Source: Niabella insulamsoli
GTDB lineage: Bacteria; Bacteroidota; Bacteroidia; Chitinophagales; Chitinophagaceae
Assembly (NCBI RefSeq): GCF_039652435.2
Contig: NZ_CP190246.1
Coordinates: 3,968,001 to 4,032,000 of the forward strand
DNA length: 64,000 nt
Reading direction: 5' to 3'
The notes under the pieces are model-generated. The model did not search any database. It had not been told where the DNA came from and worked only from the letters and a program-made list of their open reading frames with translations. This document shows positions 26,320-34,606 of this stretch, one piece after another. Position 1 is the first letter of the stretch. Every line of letters starts with the position of its first letter. Made by a program: the position numbers and the translations under genes.

Positions 26320-26635
26320 TTTTTTCAAATTCTACTTCAGCGGCCTCAATCATTTCATTCATTCTCTGACCAACCGTACGAAGTCCCTCTTCGGTAGTGA
26401 TATCGTCGCCCCCTATTTTACAAGTATTGAAAAGTGTGATACCATATTGTGTAAGCATTCCTCGGGTTAAATTGGCACTCGCAAAGTCTATCTCTTTATT
26501 CGTGGGCTTTCTGACAAAAGTGATTTTTTCTACTCCACCCTCAATCACCTTAAACTTCCCTAACAGCCCGTATTGTTGCTTCCATTTTTTCACCTGTTCT
26601 GCGCTGATATCAGCGCCTTTAATTACATTTTCCAT
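26315..26635 (-). CDS. Tail assembly chaperone, gpE-like
   Basis: This is a 106-residue acidic protein between tail tube and tape measure genes. It ends EAAEVEFEKI, with the last codons being the slippery A-run that leads into the -1 extension. It has no enzymatic motif. Its role is to coat the tape measure protein during tail assembly, in a ratio set by frameshifting (known for the class, inferred here). Confidence 0.75.
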   Translation of the reverse strand: MENVIKGADISAEQVKKWKQQYGLLGKFKVIEGGVEKITFVRKPTNKEIDFASANLTRGMLTQYGITLFNTCKIGGDDITTEEGLRTVGQRMNEMIEAAEVEFEKI

Positions 26636-26662
26636 TGTGTGTGTTTATATTAAGAAAACTTG

Positions 26663-27073
26663 TTACTCTATAATGTCCATTGCGATGGCAGGAAGCGAAA
26701 CTTTAACGCTTTTATCACCCTGTGCTACTTCTTTACCTCCTTCGGTAAAAGAGATGCCGATGATTGTTGCAGTACGCGGCGGACGACCTTCGGCAGGGTT
26801 GCCAAATGTTACAGCTGCCGTAACTTGCTTTAACCTGGTAATATCTCCCATCGGCGATGCCGCCACTAAAAGATCATAACCGCCGTCCAGCATTTCTATT
26901 TCAAGATCATAGCTGTCATTCCCCCGTTTTATCGCCAGGGGCTTGCCACCTTTGCCATATACACCCTCTTTATCTGCCTTCCGGGCATACTTCACGCGCG
27001 TAATTTCAATTACATCGCGGCCTGCAAGTATCAGCGATAAATCAACCCAGCCGTATAAATTAGAATCGAACAT
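26663..27073 (-). CDS. Tail tube protein
   Basis: This 136-residue beta-rich protein follows the sheath gene. NLYGWVDLSLILAGRDVIEITRVKYA (start of protein) and the Gly-rich middle YGKGGKPLAIKRGNDSYDLE fit contractile tail tube proteins of Mu-like phages of this phylum. Order sheath-tube-chaperone-tape measure supports it. Confidence 0.8.
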   Translation of the reverse strand: MFDSNLYGWVDLSLILAGRDVIEITRVKYARKADKEGVYGKGGKPLAIKRGNDSYDLEIEMLDGGYDLLVAASPMGDITRLKQVTAAVTFGNPAEGRPPRTATIIGISFTEGGKEVAQGDKSVKVSLPAIAMDIIE

Positions 27074-27110
27074 TGTTTTACTTTTTGATGAATAGTTGAT
27101 TAATTAACTG

Positions 27111-28304
27111 CTATACCGGTACCGCCTGAAACCCCAGATAAACGTCGATGTATCTTGCGTAGCCAAAAGGGCGAACCCTTACACGAACCATAATTTTACC
27201 AGAGCTGGCAACGTTTTGGTTGGGATCAATGATAACCTGGACGCCTCTGTCACCATTTTGCAGATCAGCGCTTAATTCTCCATTAGCCGTCATTTGTTGG
27301 CTGATAGCGCTTAGTATGTTACCCTGCCATGTTTTTATAAAACCATCCTGTAGGGTATAATCCGCATTCACAGGGACCTCATCCAATAATTCATTGATCA
27401 TGGTATCATACGCCAGGCGATAAGCTTTGTCAACAGTACGCCGCGCTGTGATGTGATTATAATCATCCGATACAACAGTAGCCAGGTTGTCATCGCTAAA
27501 ATAGTAGCCACTGCGGCCAACGATCGTGCGAAAAGTTATAAAGCCTTTGTCGTGAATGCTTTCAAAATCCGAGGCATCAACCGTGAGCGCACCAATGTAT
27601 AATGCAGCAGCGGCAATTGTGCCGTCTTTTACACGTCCAATATTGCGCTGTACCGGATTAGCAGCTATGCGTCCACAAACCAGTCCAACGGCAGCTTTGT
27701 CGCTATCAGCAACGGTGTCGCCGATTAATACGGCTACGCGGTTATCGGTTCCGGTATTAATTGCTTCCAAATCAGCAGCCGTGCCACTAAACCCTGCACC
27801 TTCGATTATTGCGAACAAGGGAGCATATTTTGTGTTAGTCGCCCATTCGCAAAGCGCTTGGGCATTGGTCATAGCAGTGTAAACGTCCCCGTCCAATCCG
27901 TCGGTAATGGTCGGGGTGTACCCCGCCGCTGGTTTGCGACTAAAAGCAATCCAGCGGAGACGCCCATTGGCAGCATTAATTAGTTTTTTACCATACTCCT
28001 GCGCCTGATCAGCCATATCGCTGAGCTTCACCGTATCTGCAAGGCCCATAATCCATAGCTCTACGTTGATGGCAGCTTCAGTATAGAATTCGCTGACAAT
28101 TTTAAAAATCTCCGGGTTGTTGTCGGCTGTAATGCCTAATGTTTCAAGGTCTTCAAAGCGGCGAATAGAATAGGCAGTAGCAAGGTTAAATTTCCCAGCA
28201 ACTGCAACACCCGTACAGACAATACCACCCACACCATCTGGCGATGGCACGGTTTGTCGCAGGTTCCCGTTTTCAAACTGTATAATTACGCGAGGTAAAG
28301 CCAT
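27111..28304 (-). CDS. Contractile tail sheath protein, DUF2586 type
   Basis: This 397-residue protein begins MALPRVIIQFENGNLRQTVP and has the central GDVYTAMTNAQALCEWA and VAVLIGDTVADSDKAAVGLV segments of DUF2586. The C-terminal handshake part has YTLQDGFIKTWQGNILSAI. DUF2586 proteins replace the classic sheath in Bacteroidota contractile phages. Presence of a sheath predicts a Myovirus-like tail. Confidence 0.85.
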   Translation of the reverse strand: MALPRVIIQFENGNLRQTVPSPDGVGGIVCTGVAVAGKFNLATAYSIRRFEDLETLGITADNNPEIFKIVSEFYTEAAINVELWIMGLADTVKLSDMADQAQEYGKKLINAANGRLRWIAFSRKPAAGYTPTITDGLDGDVYTAMTNAQALCEWATNTKYAPLFAIIEGAGFSGTAADLEAINTGTDNRVAVLIGDTVADSDKAAVGLVCGRIAANPVQRNIGRVKDGTIAAAALYIGALTVDASDFESIHDKGFITFRTIVGRSGYYFSDDNLATVVSDDYNHITARRTVDKAYRLAYDTMINELLDEVPVNADYTLQDGFIKTWQGNILSAISQQMTANGELSADLQNGDRGVQVIIDPNQNVASSGKIMVRVRVRPFGYARYIDVYLGFQAVPV

Positions 28305-28353
28305 TTTACTAAAAGGTTGATTGTTGAAATTTGGTTAATCTAATGCGCCGCTG

Positions 28354-28689
28354 TTACTCACTTGCCTTGCCGGATTCCTTATCGTCTGTTTTCTTTGGGG
28401 CAGATTTTTTGGGAGCACTTTTTTTGGACGCTTTTGCAGTTTCCTCTCTTTTTGTAACTGCGGGGGGAATAGTAATTTCAGAACCGATAGGGGGCTCCGG
28501 CACTATTGTTTCTACCTCTGTCAGCTTATTGCTTCGGTAATGAACCTTAACCGGCTCTTTACTTTTAAGCGTTTCTGACTGGTGCATATTTGCGTCACCT
28601 TTTTCGTGGAAGATTATTCCATCGGCAGTTTCATAGCATTTATCACGGCCCGGGTAATCTTTAAAATATGATTGAATGTTTTTAGACAT
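28354..28689 (-). CDS. Small phage protein between capsid and sheath
   Basis: This is a 111-residue protein. Residues 1-60 include YPGRDKCYETADGIIFHEKGDA. The C-terminal third is low-complexity Lys/Ser/Pro (KKSAPKKSAPKK, an imperfect tandem repeat), probably disordered. Its position suggests a head-completion or decoration role, but no family is recognised. A hairpin lies just upstream, between it and the capsid gene. Confidence 0.6.
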   Translation of the reverse strand: MSKNIQSYFKDYPGRDKCYETADGIIFHEKGDANMHQSETLKSKEPVKVHYRSNKLTEVETIVPEPPIGSEITIPPAVTKREETAKASKKSAPKKSAPKKTDDKESGKASE

Positions 28690-28722
28690 TTCCAAATGTT
28701 TTGATTAAGGAATCTATTTATA

Positions 28723-28748
28723 AGGGTGCAGCTTACGGGCTACACCCT
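28723..28748 (-). terminator. Hairpin after the capsid gene, likely attenuator
   Basis: On the minus strand AGGGTGTAGC pairs with GCTGCACCCT (10 bp, one G-U) around CCGTAA, 21 bp after the capsid stop. It is followed by TTATAAATAG rather than a clean T-run. Partial termination or 3'-end protection of capsid mRNA is inferred. Confidence 0.5.
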
Positions 28749-28768
28749 ATATCGAACCCCACACACAA

Positions 28769-29686
28769 TTACGCTGCTGCATCCGAAGCGATCGCCCCGA
28801 TAGCCTTGTTCTCAAAGGGCATCACAATGAAGTAATGGCGATAGTTTAGTTCGTTGCTTTGGTTTCGAGGATTCAGCGCTGCTGCAAGGAAATACTGTTT
28901 TGTTTTACCTGTTTTCTTACCTACGTTACTTTCGTGGTAGGCAACAGAGGCTGCGTAATCACCAGCTGCGGGTGCCGCTCCGAAAGCTTTCTTTGCGCCG
29001 GCGGACGTGTACAGCGGCATATTGATATACTGATAAATATCAAAGCCTGCGATATTAGGCGCGAGATCGCCTTTTTTATAGTTCACCAGCTGATCGCCAA
29101 AGTTTTTCCGATCTTTCAGCAAGTCATTCCAGTGATCCGTACACAACACAAGACGCCTGCCTTCCACATCTATACCCGCCTTATCGAACGCATCTTTAAG
29201 CGCAACCAAGTCTTCGTAAATCAACATTTTTCGACCACCGAAAGCTTCACCAGTGGTACGCAATACAGGCGTAGCAGCAGTATGAGACGCTGGAGCCATT
29301 GCGTGGATGGCCATTCCCAGCTTCTTTTTGGTAATCGCGCGGATGTGCGATTTTGTTGCTTCGTCGATTTTGTTGTACGATGCGCCCATAACCTGGTCAT
29401 CATTCAGCGTCGTCACTTCGGTTTGAAACTTATTCAGCTGAAGGGTTGCATTGTCGTCGGTGTACTCAACCGCGTCAATGGGATAGGTTGTGTTGTTAAC
29501 CAACACTTCGGGCTCGAACGTGCTCAAGGGTACATGAATGATGTTCTTTTCAGTTTCAGTTCCAGCGCCGAGCTCTATCACGTCGCCTTCCACCTCACCG
29601 ATGCCATCTAACCAGGGCGCTTTTAACGCCTGCTCCATCATGCGAATTACGCGTTTGAGCCATATTTCAGGAAAATTGCCTGCCAT
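28769..29686 (-). CDS. Major capsid protein
   Basis: This is a 305-residue protein. The segments LGAGTETEKNIIHVPLSTFEPEV, YTDDNATLQLNKFQTE, then DEATKSHIRAITKKKLGMAIHAMAP and DLVALKDAFDKAGIDVEGRRLVLC follow the HK97-fold capsid layout of Bacteroidota Mu-like phages (E-loop, spine helix, A-domain). It is encoded directly after the protease/scaffold gene, the usual order. Confidence 0.82.
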   Translation of the reverse strand: MAGNFPEIWLKRVIRMMEQALKAPWLDGIGEVEGDVIELGAGTETEKNIIHVPLSTFEPEVLVNNTTYPIDAVEYTDDNATLQLNKFQTEVTTLNDDQVMGASYNKIDEATKSHIRAITKKKLGMAIHAMAPASHTAATPVLRTTGEAFGGRKMLIYEDLVALKDAFDKAGIDVEGRRLVLCTDHWNDLLKDRKNFGDQLVNYKKGDLAPNIAGFDIYQYINMPLYTSAGAKKAFGAAPAAGDYAASVAYHESNVGKKTGKTKQYFLAAALNPRNQSNELNYRHYFIVMPFENKAIGAIASDAAA

Positions 29687-29735
29687 TGTATTTTAGTTTA
29701 TTTATTTGAATATTGGTTTTAAGTTTAGGCGCTGC

Positions 29736-30731
29736 TTACATCCCTGCAACCAGCTCGGCGTAAGCTTCAGGTTTTTCAGCCTTAAACGATTTTTGAGCAG
29801 AAAGCGATAGCTTTTGGAAATCTTCCATCGTTTTAACTTCACCCGTAGTACCTGGTGCAGGGTTATTAACCTGACCGGAAAGGTTTGTTTTCGCAGGTAA
29901 AGCTGCCAATGTGGAAGTGGCAAGCGCTTCATTGTCCGTTGCGAGCTTCAACCAGTCGGCCTTAGCAGTTGCGTCAATTTTTCCAGCATTGATTGCATCG
30001 TCAACGATCTTTTCCGCTGCCAGCTTCTTTTGTTCGAGCGCCGCGTCTTTCAATGATTTAAGGGCCAGGTTAGCAGCACTAAGCTGTTGTTCCGAATTAT
30101 CTAATTTGCTTTTTAGATCGCCGATGGCGTTATTAAGAACGTTCTCATCGACTCCCTCGGACGGGTTGGTAATTGATTTATCCAAGCCCAGCGCCACTAA
30201 ACTGGCGACACTTAAGATTATTTTCTTCATTGTATTTTCTTGTTTTGAAAAGTTTGTATCGACATGAATGCCGCTAAGGCATAATTTGATCTCATCTTCG
30301 GAAAGCACTTGATAATCGCCATCTTTTTCAACATACAGCCGGATGGCGCTGGCATTGGAAGGAATTGCAACGATAGAAACCTCTAACAGTTCGCATTGTG
30401 TTAATAGCCATTTGCCGTTTGGTTCCCGTTGCATGTGTTCGGGATTGAAAAGCAAGCCCATGCTACAGGCCTTTAAAAAATTCCGATCTACTTTACCCGA
30501 TATTTTCTTTGCCCGCTCATCTTCAAGATCAAACACCGGGCGTCCGGTTAAATGCGCATCTGAAAGGGCTACATCTTCCCAACGACCGATCACATTCTGC
30601 GTATCTGCCCAATGCCCGTCCAGCATTACCGGATTTTCCTTAAATCTGGAAAGAGCTATCCCGGAATTAGCAGTTCTAAACCCGTAGGTGTTGTAAACAT
30701 TTTCATCATTAAAAATGAAGGATTTTGACAT
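29736..30731 (-). CDS. Prohead protease fused to scaffold-like C-terminus
   Basis: This 331-residue protein starts MSKSFIFNDENVYNTYGFR at 30731; further upstream codons belong to the promoter region. The first part has GHWADTQNVIGRWED and LEVSIVAIPSNASAIR, matching the His and Ser of the prohead serine protease (EVS-x-V-x-x-P). After residue about 160 the protein changes to a helical, Ala/Lys/Leu-rich, coiled-coil region ending in a Thr/Lys segment. This is typical of internal scaffold, as in Mu gpI/gpZ. An internal ATG (MKKIILSVASLVAL) may give a separate scaffold product, as in Mu. Confidence 0.75.
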   Translation of the reverse strand: MSKSFIFNDENVYNTYGFRTANSGIALSRFKENPVMLDGHWADTQNVIGRWEDVALSDAHLTGRPVFDLEDERAKKISGKVDRNFLKACSMGLLFNPEHMQREPNGKWLLTQCELLEVSIVAIPSNASAIRLYVEKDGDYQVLSEDEIKLCLSGIHVDTNFSKQENTMKKIILSVASLVALGLDKSITNPSEGVDENVLNNAIGDLKSKLDNSEQQLSAANLALKSLKDAALEQKKLAAEKIVDDAINAGKIDATAKADWLKLATDNEALATSTLAALPAKTNLSGQVNNPAPGTTGEVKTMEDFQKLSLSAQKSFKAEKPEAYAELVAGM

Positions 30732-30868
30732 TGATACTTTTTGAATGATCGCTCTGGAACACAAACATAGAGCGGGTTTCAGGCGTTGGCAAAAAGGTGT
30801 GCAGACCTTGCGCAAGTATTTCAAAAAGGGTGATTTTGAAGCCAGTTTTGTAGTACAAAACGGTACCG
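30732..30868. promoter_or_regulatory. Divergent late promoter region
   Basis: This 137-bp gap separates the two divergent late operons and so must contain the start signals for all virion genes. A palindrome GTTTTG-TAGTA-CAAAAC lies at 30845-30861, 8 bp before the small terminase start, suitable for a dimeric activator or repressor. No clear TAnnTTTG box is visible, which suits phage-activated late promoters. Confidence 0.5.
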
Positions 30869-31297
30869 ATGGGATTAAAAAAAGACAGGTTAAAAGAACT
30901 GGCTAAAGATTATTATGTACAAAATTTCGAGGCTACTCAGGAGGAGGTTGCGGAGCTTTATAGCGTCAGCGCAAAAACCATTTCTGTGTGGAAGAAAGCA
31001 GATGATTGGGAGGGCGCACGGCGCGACTATCATGCCAGCCCGGTTAAAATCAAACAGCTTCTACAGGATGAGCTACTAAGTGTAGCGCAAGGCAACCCCG
31101 CTAAATTACAGCCAGACGGTATCAGTAAACTGATGGCCGCACTTAACCGCTGCGAAAGCAAATTAGACCCTACCGTTGTCGCTAAAATGCTAAAGGAGCT
31201 TGACAACTTTATAAGCAAGGTTGATCCTGCTTTTGCCCTTGAATGCACCGCATTTCACAAACAATTTTTACAGTACCGCATAAGCCTCGAATCGTGA
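30869..31297 (+). CDS. Terminase small subunit
   Basis: This is a 142-residue protein. The N-terminal YVQNFEATQEEVAELYSVSAKTISVWKK is a helix-turn-helix that would bind phage DNA ends, followed by a helical region (KLMAALNRCESK). DUF1804/Mu gp27-like small terminases have this plan. The stop overlaps the GTG start of the large subunit (GTGA). Confidence 0.8.
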   Translation: MGLKKDRLKELAKDYYVQNFEATQEEVAELYSVSAKTISVWKKADDWEGARRDYHASPVKIKQLLQDELLSVAQGNPAKLQPDGISKLMAALNRCESKLDPTVVAKMLKELDNFISKVDPAFALECTAFHKQFLQYRISLES

Positions 31298-32865
31298 GTA
31301 TAGACAATAGGAAATACTTTAAGCTGCTGGCAGATTATGAAAAGCATTGCATTCGCATTGCCCAGGCTACCAGTATTAACATACATGAGACGCCGGAAGA
31401 GAAGCTAAAGCGCATGAAATGGCTGGAAGGGGATTACGGACGGTGGTTTGAATATTACTTTCCAAACTATGCAAAAAGCAAATGCGCTTGGTTTCACATT
31501 GAATTAGCAAATCAAATTATTAAGAATAAACGTATTCGAATAATAGCTGAGTGGTTTCGATCGGCTGCTAAATCTGTTCACATTGATTTAGGCATACCAT
31601 TACATCTATACTTAGCTAAAAGTGATTTAAAGTTTATGTTACTTATTGGCGAGAATGAGAAAAAGGCAAACCAGCTTTTGAGTGGTATTCAAGCAGAGCT
31701 GCAACATAACAATCGCCTAAAAAATGACTACGGCCAAAAATTTCAACAAGGTGACTGGGCGGAGGGTGATTTTACAACGACCGACGGAGTGAAGTTTACT
31801 GCGATTGGGTTTGGTCAAAGCCCCAGAGGTGCAAGGGAAGGCGCGGAACGGCCAGATTACATCGTTCCCGACGATATTGACAATAGAAGGCATGTTAACA
31901 ATGACAGGCTAATGAGAGAGGGTGTTGAGTACCTCACTGAGGATGTTTGGGGAACCTTTGATTCGAGCGAGAACAGTCGTGAGCGGTTTGTCTACGCCAA
32001 CAATAATTTCCACAAGAACAGCATCACCAACCGACTGAAACTTTACTTTTTGCAGATACTGCAAAAGCGAAAAGAACGGAAGGAAAAAAGCAGCACCGTT
32101 TACAAGGTAATTACGGTTAATGCAGTGAAAGACCTGGTGAGTTTTACGCCGGAATGGCCCGAAAAAACCACTGCCAAATACTGGAAAGAGAAGTATGAAG
32201 ACATGCCCAAAAGAGCATTTATGCGTGAATACATGAACACTCACGTAGAGGAAGGCAAAATTTTCAAATTTGATGATATCCAGTTTTCAAAACCGCTGGC
32301 GTTAAAACAATACGATGCTTTATGCTTTTACGGTGATCTATCTTATAAAGCGCAGGCTGATTACAAGGCCCTCATTTTAGTAGGCAAAAAAGGCCGCGAA
32401 TTTCACATTCTGCTTTCTTACGTGCGACAAAAAAGCCGGGCAGATTGCGCCGCCTGGCTATACGATGTGTATGAAAAATACAAGCTGCAAAATCACGCTA
32501 TCAATTACATCATAGAAGGGTTGTTTGCGATGGATGAATTCGTGAATGACTTTGATACCGAAGGCGATAAACGCGGCTATTATATCCCGGTGGCGGCAAG
32601 CAAACGCGGCAAGGAAAACAAATATGATCGTATCGAAAGCATGTCTGGTTTTTTTGAGAGGCGCAACGTTTTTTTCAACGAATTAGTAAAAGTAAATGCA
32701 GACCAACAGGAGCTTATAAGCCAGTTACTTGCCTTTGAAAAGGGCAGCAACGCACACGATGACGGACCGGATGCCCTTCATGGCGCATTCAGCATTTTGA
32801 ATGCTTATACCGTTCCCAAAGGACACCAGTATGCTTTCGGACAAAGAGTAAACCACCATTATTAA
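31294..32865 (+). CDS. Terminase large subunit
   Basis: This protein has about 523 residues when started at GTG 31294, which overlaps the small-subunit stop by four bases. A start 51 bp upstream lies inside that gene and is not favoured. RIIAEWFRSAAKSVHIDL carries the Walker A-like R-x-x-x-KS. RPDYIVPDDIDN is Walker B. The nuclease part has CFYGDLSYK and AHDDGPDALHGA with metal Asp residues. It packages DNA head-full style, as in Mu, cutting outside the element into host DNA. Confidence 0.92.
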   Translation: MSIDNRKYFKLLADYEKHCIRIAQATSINIHETPEEKLKRMKWLEGDYGRWFEYYFPNYAKSKCAWFHIELANQIIKNKRIRIIAEWFRSAAKSVHIDLGIPLHLYLAKSDLKFMLLIGENEKKANQLLSGIQAELQHNNRLKNDYGQKFQQGDWAEGDFTTTDGVKFTAIGFGQSPRGAREGAERPDYIVPDDIDNRRHVNNDRLMREGVEYLTEDVWGTFDSSENSRERFVYANNNFHKNSITNRLKLYFLQILQKRKERKEKSSTVYKVITVNAVKDLVSFTPEWPEKTTAKYWKEKYEDMPKRAFMREYMNTHVEEGKIFKFDDIQFSKPLALKQYDALCFYGDLSYKAQADYKALILVGKKGREFHILLSYVRQKSRADCAAWLYDVYEKYKLQNHAINYIIEGLFAMDEFVNDFDTEGDKRGYYIPVAASKRGKENKYDRIESMSGFFERRNVFFNELVKVNADQQELISQLLAFEKGSNAHDDGPDALHGAFSILNAYTVPKGHQYAFGQRVNHHY

Positions 32866-32881
32866 TTATTAACGAATTTAA

Positions 32882-33355
32882 ATGGCTTTTTTAACAGCAG
32901 ATGAGCTAAAAGACGCGATCTACGAGTACCAGGTCGATCAAATAACAGACGGCGACGACAATATCGTTGTAAATGCAATTAGTGCAGCAACGGATGAAGT
33001 GCGTAGCTACCTGACGGGCAACAGAAAAAAGGAATGGGACGACGGGCGGCTGCGCTACGATGTAGATGCGATTTTCGATGCAGCAGGTGTGGAGCGAAAC
33101 GCATTGATTTTAGCCCACACTAAAACAATTGCGAAATGGTGGATCATTCTGCTTGCGAACCCCGATATTATTTACGAGCAGGTAAAAGAGCGCTACGACC
33201 GGAGTGTTGCTTATTTAAAAATGGTTGCAAAAGGAGATGTTACCATTGGCTCCCTGCCTGTAATAACGCCACCGGCACCAAACCCTGATACAGATGACCC
33301 TAACGACGGTGGCATAGCTATTTGGGGAAGCCGTCCAAAATTCAACCACGAGTAA
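32882..33355 (+). CDS. DUF1320 (gp36-like) head completion protein
   Basis: This 157-residue protein opens MAFLTADELKDAIYEYQVDQI. It has the DUF1320 middle (AISAATDEVRSYLTGN, and HTKTIAKWWIILLANPD). The Pro/Asp-rich C-terminus (PPAPNPDTDDPNDGG) is likely flexible. It lies between terminase and portal, as in Mu-like phages. Confidence 0.82.
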   Translation: MAFLTADELKDAIYEYQVDQITDGDDNIVVNAISAATDEVRSYLTGNRKKEWDDGRLRYDVDAIFDAAGVERNALILAHTKTIAKWWIILLANPDIIYEQVKERYDRSVAYLKMVAKGDVTIGSLPVITPPAPNPDTDDPNDGGIAIWGSRPKFNHE

Positions 33356-33365
33356 ACTTTTTATA

Positions 33366-34586
33366 ATGAGTAGGAAAAAAAGCAGAATAGTAAAACTGGG
33401 CGCAAATGAAGACTTTAAAAAGCAAATGGCAGGCCGTGTCCTGCCCTGGGATTTACAGAGCGTAAGCCGCATGCGCAGCGATATTAAAAGCTGGGTGGAG
33501 GCAGAAAACATGGCGTTAAGCAGCGAGCCTAAAACATACCCTTTACAATTGCTACTTTCCCAGGTCGCAAATGACGCGCTGCTTTTTTCTCAACTGCAAA
33601 ACCGCAAGCAGCAGCTTTTCACATCCTCGTTCAGTCTTAAAAATGGGAAAGGCGATTTGGATGAAGAGCAAACCGATAAGCTAAAAAAATCGGCTCTTTA
33701 TCGCGACATCACCAATAGCATTTTAGATGCGGATATGCTTTGGTATTCTGTGGTAGAACTTTCAGGAAACAAAGATGATCTGAAATGCATAACACTTCCT
33801 CGCACCAATATTATTCCTCAGACGGGAACTTTTTACCGGAACTATTCTGAGGAAACCAATCCCGTTAAATTCAGAGAGCTGCCAGAGTTTGGTAAATACA
33901 TCCTCGAATTTACAGGACAGGAATTAGGCTTACTAAATAAGGTGGTACCACATGTACTAATGAAAAAGTTTGCCCAAAGCTGCTGGTCTGAACTATGCGA
34001 AATTTACGGCATTCCACCCCGTGTGATGAAAACCAACACACGCGACACCTCCATGCTCAACCGCGCAAAAACAATGATGACCCAAATGGGCGCAGCCGCC
34101 TGGTTTATCATTGATACCAACGAAAGTTTCGAGTGGGCCAACGCCGTAACAACGAAAGGTGAAGTATATAGCGAGCTGATCAACTTGTGTAACAACGAAA
34201 TAAGTATGGCGATCAGCGGGGCCATTATAGGCCAGGACACTAAAAACGGCAACCGAAGCAAAGATGAAAGCGCTCAGGATATTCTTTGGCAGTTGGTGCA
34301 GGCAGATATGGAGAAAGTTGAGCAGCAATGGAACGCTGTTGTAATACCGGCGTTGCAAAAAATAGGCTGGCTGAATGGTGATGTTCAATTCGAGTTTGAC
34401 CCGCAGGAGGATGTTGAGCAACTTTTTAAATTCACCACCGGGCTATTACCATTCAAGCAAATTGATAATGCCTGGATAAAGGAAAAGTTTGGCGTTGAAG
34501 TTACCGGTGATAAAACCGCGTCAACCGATAGCAACGAAAAGGAAAAGGATAAAACCGAAAACCTTTCGTTTGATTTTTTCGTGTAG
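33366..34586 (+). CDS. Portal protein, DUF935 (Mu gp29-like)
   Basis: This is a 406-residue protein. PLQLLLSQVANDALLFSQLQNRKQ near residues 58-80 and FAQSCWSELCEIYGIPPRVMKTN match the DUF935 portal family, as does the C-terminal LFKFTTGLLPFKQIDNAWIKEKFGV. The portal is the dodecameric gate for DNA entry, to which terminase docks. Confidence 0.9.
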   Translation: MSRKKSRIVKLGANEDFKKQMAGRVLPWDLQSVSRMRSDIKSWVEAENMALSSEPKTYPLQLLLSQVANDALLFSQLQNRKQQLFTSSFSLKNGKGDLDEEQTDKLKKSALYRDITNSILDADMLWYSVVELSGNKDDLKCITLPRTNIIPQTGTFYRNYSEETNPVKFRELPEFGKYILEFTGQELGLLNKVVPHVLMKKFAQSCWSELCEIYGIPPRVMKTNTRDTSMLNRAKTMMTQMGAAAWFIIDTNESFEWANAVTTKGEVYSELINLCNNEISMAISGAIIGQDTKNGNRSKDESAQDILWQLVQADMEKVEQQWNAVVIPALQKIGWLNGDVQFEFDPQEDVEQLFKFTTGLLPFKQIDNAWIKEKFGVEVTGDKTASTDSNEKEKDKTENLSFDFFV

Positions 34587-34606
34587 GCCCTGCCACCGGT
34601 AGGGCG

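Noticed and set aside
28859..29611. A 250-residue plus-strand reading frame
   Set aside because: It lies wholly antisense to the capsid gene, and its Cys/Phe/Arg-rich composition is that of a shadow frame.
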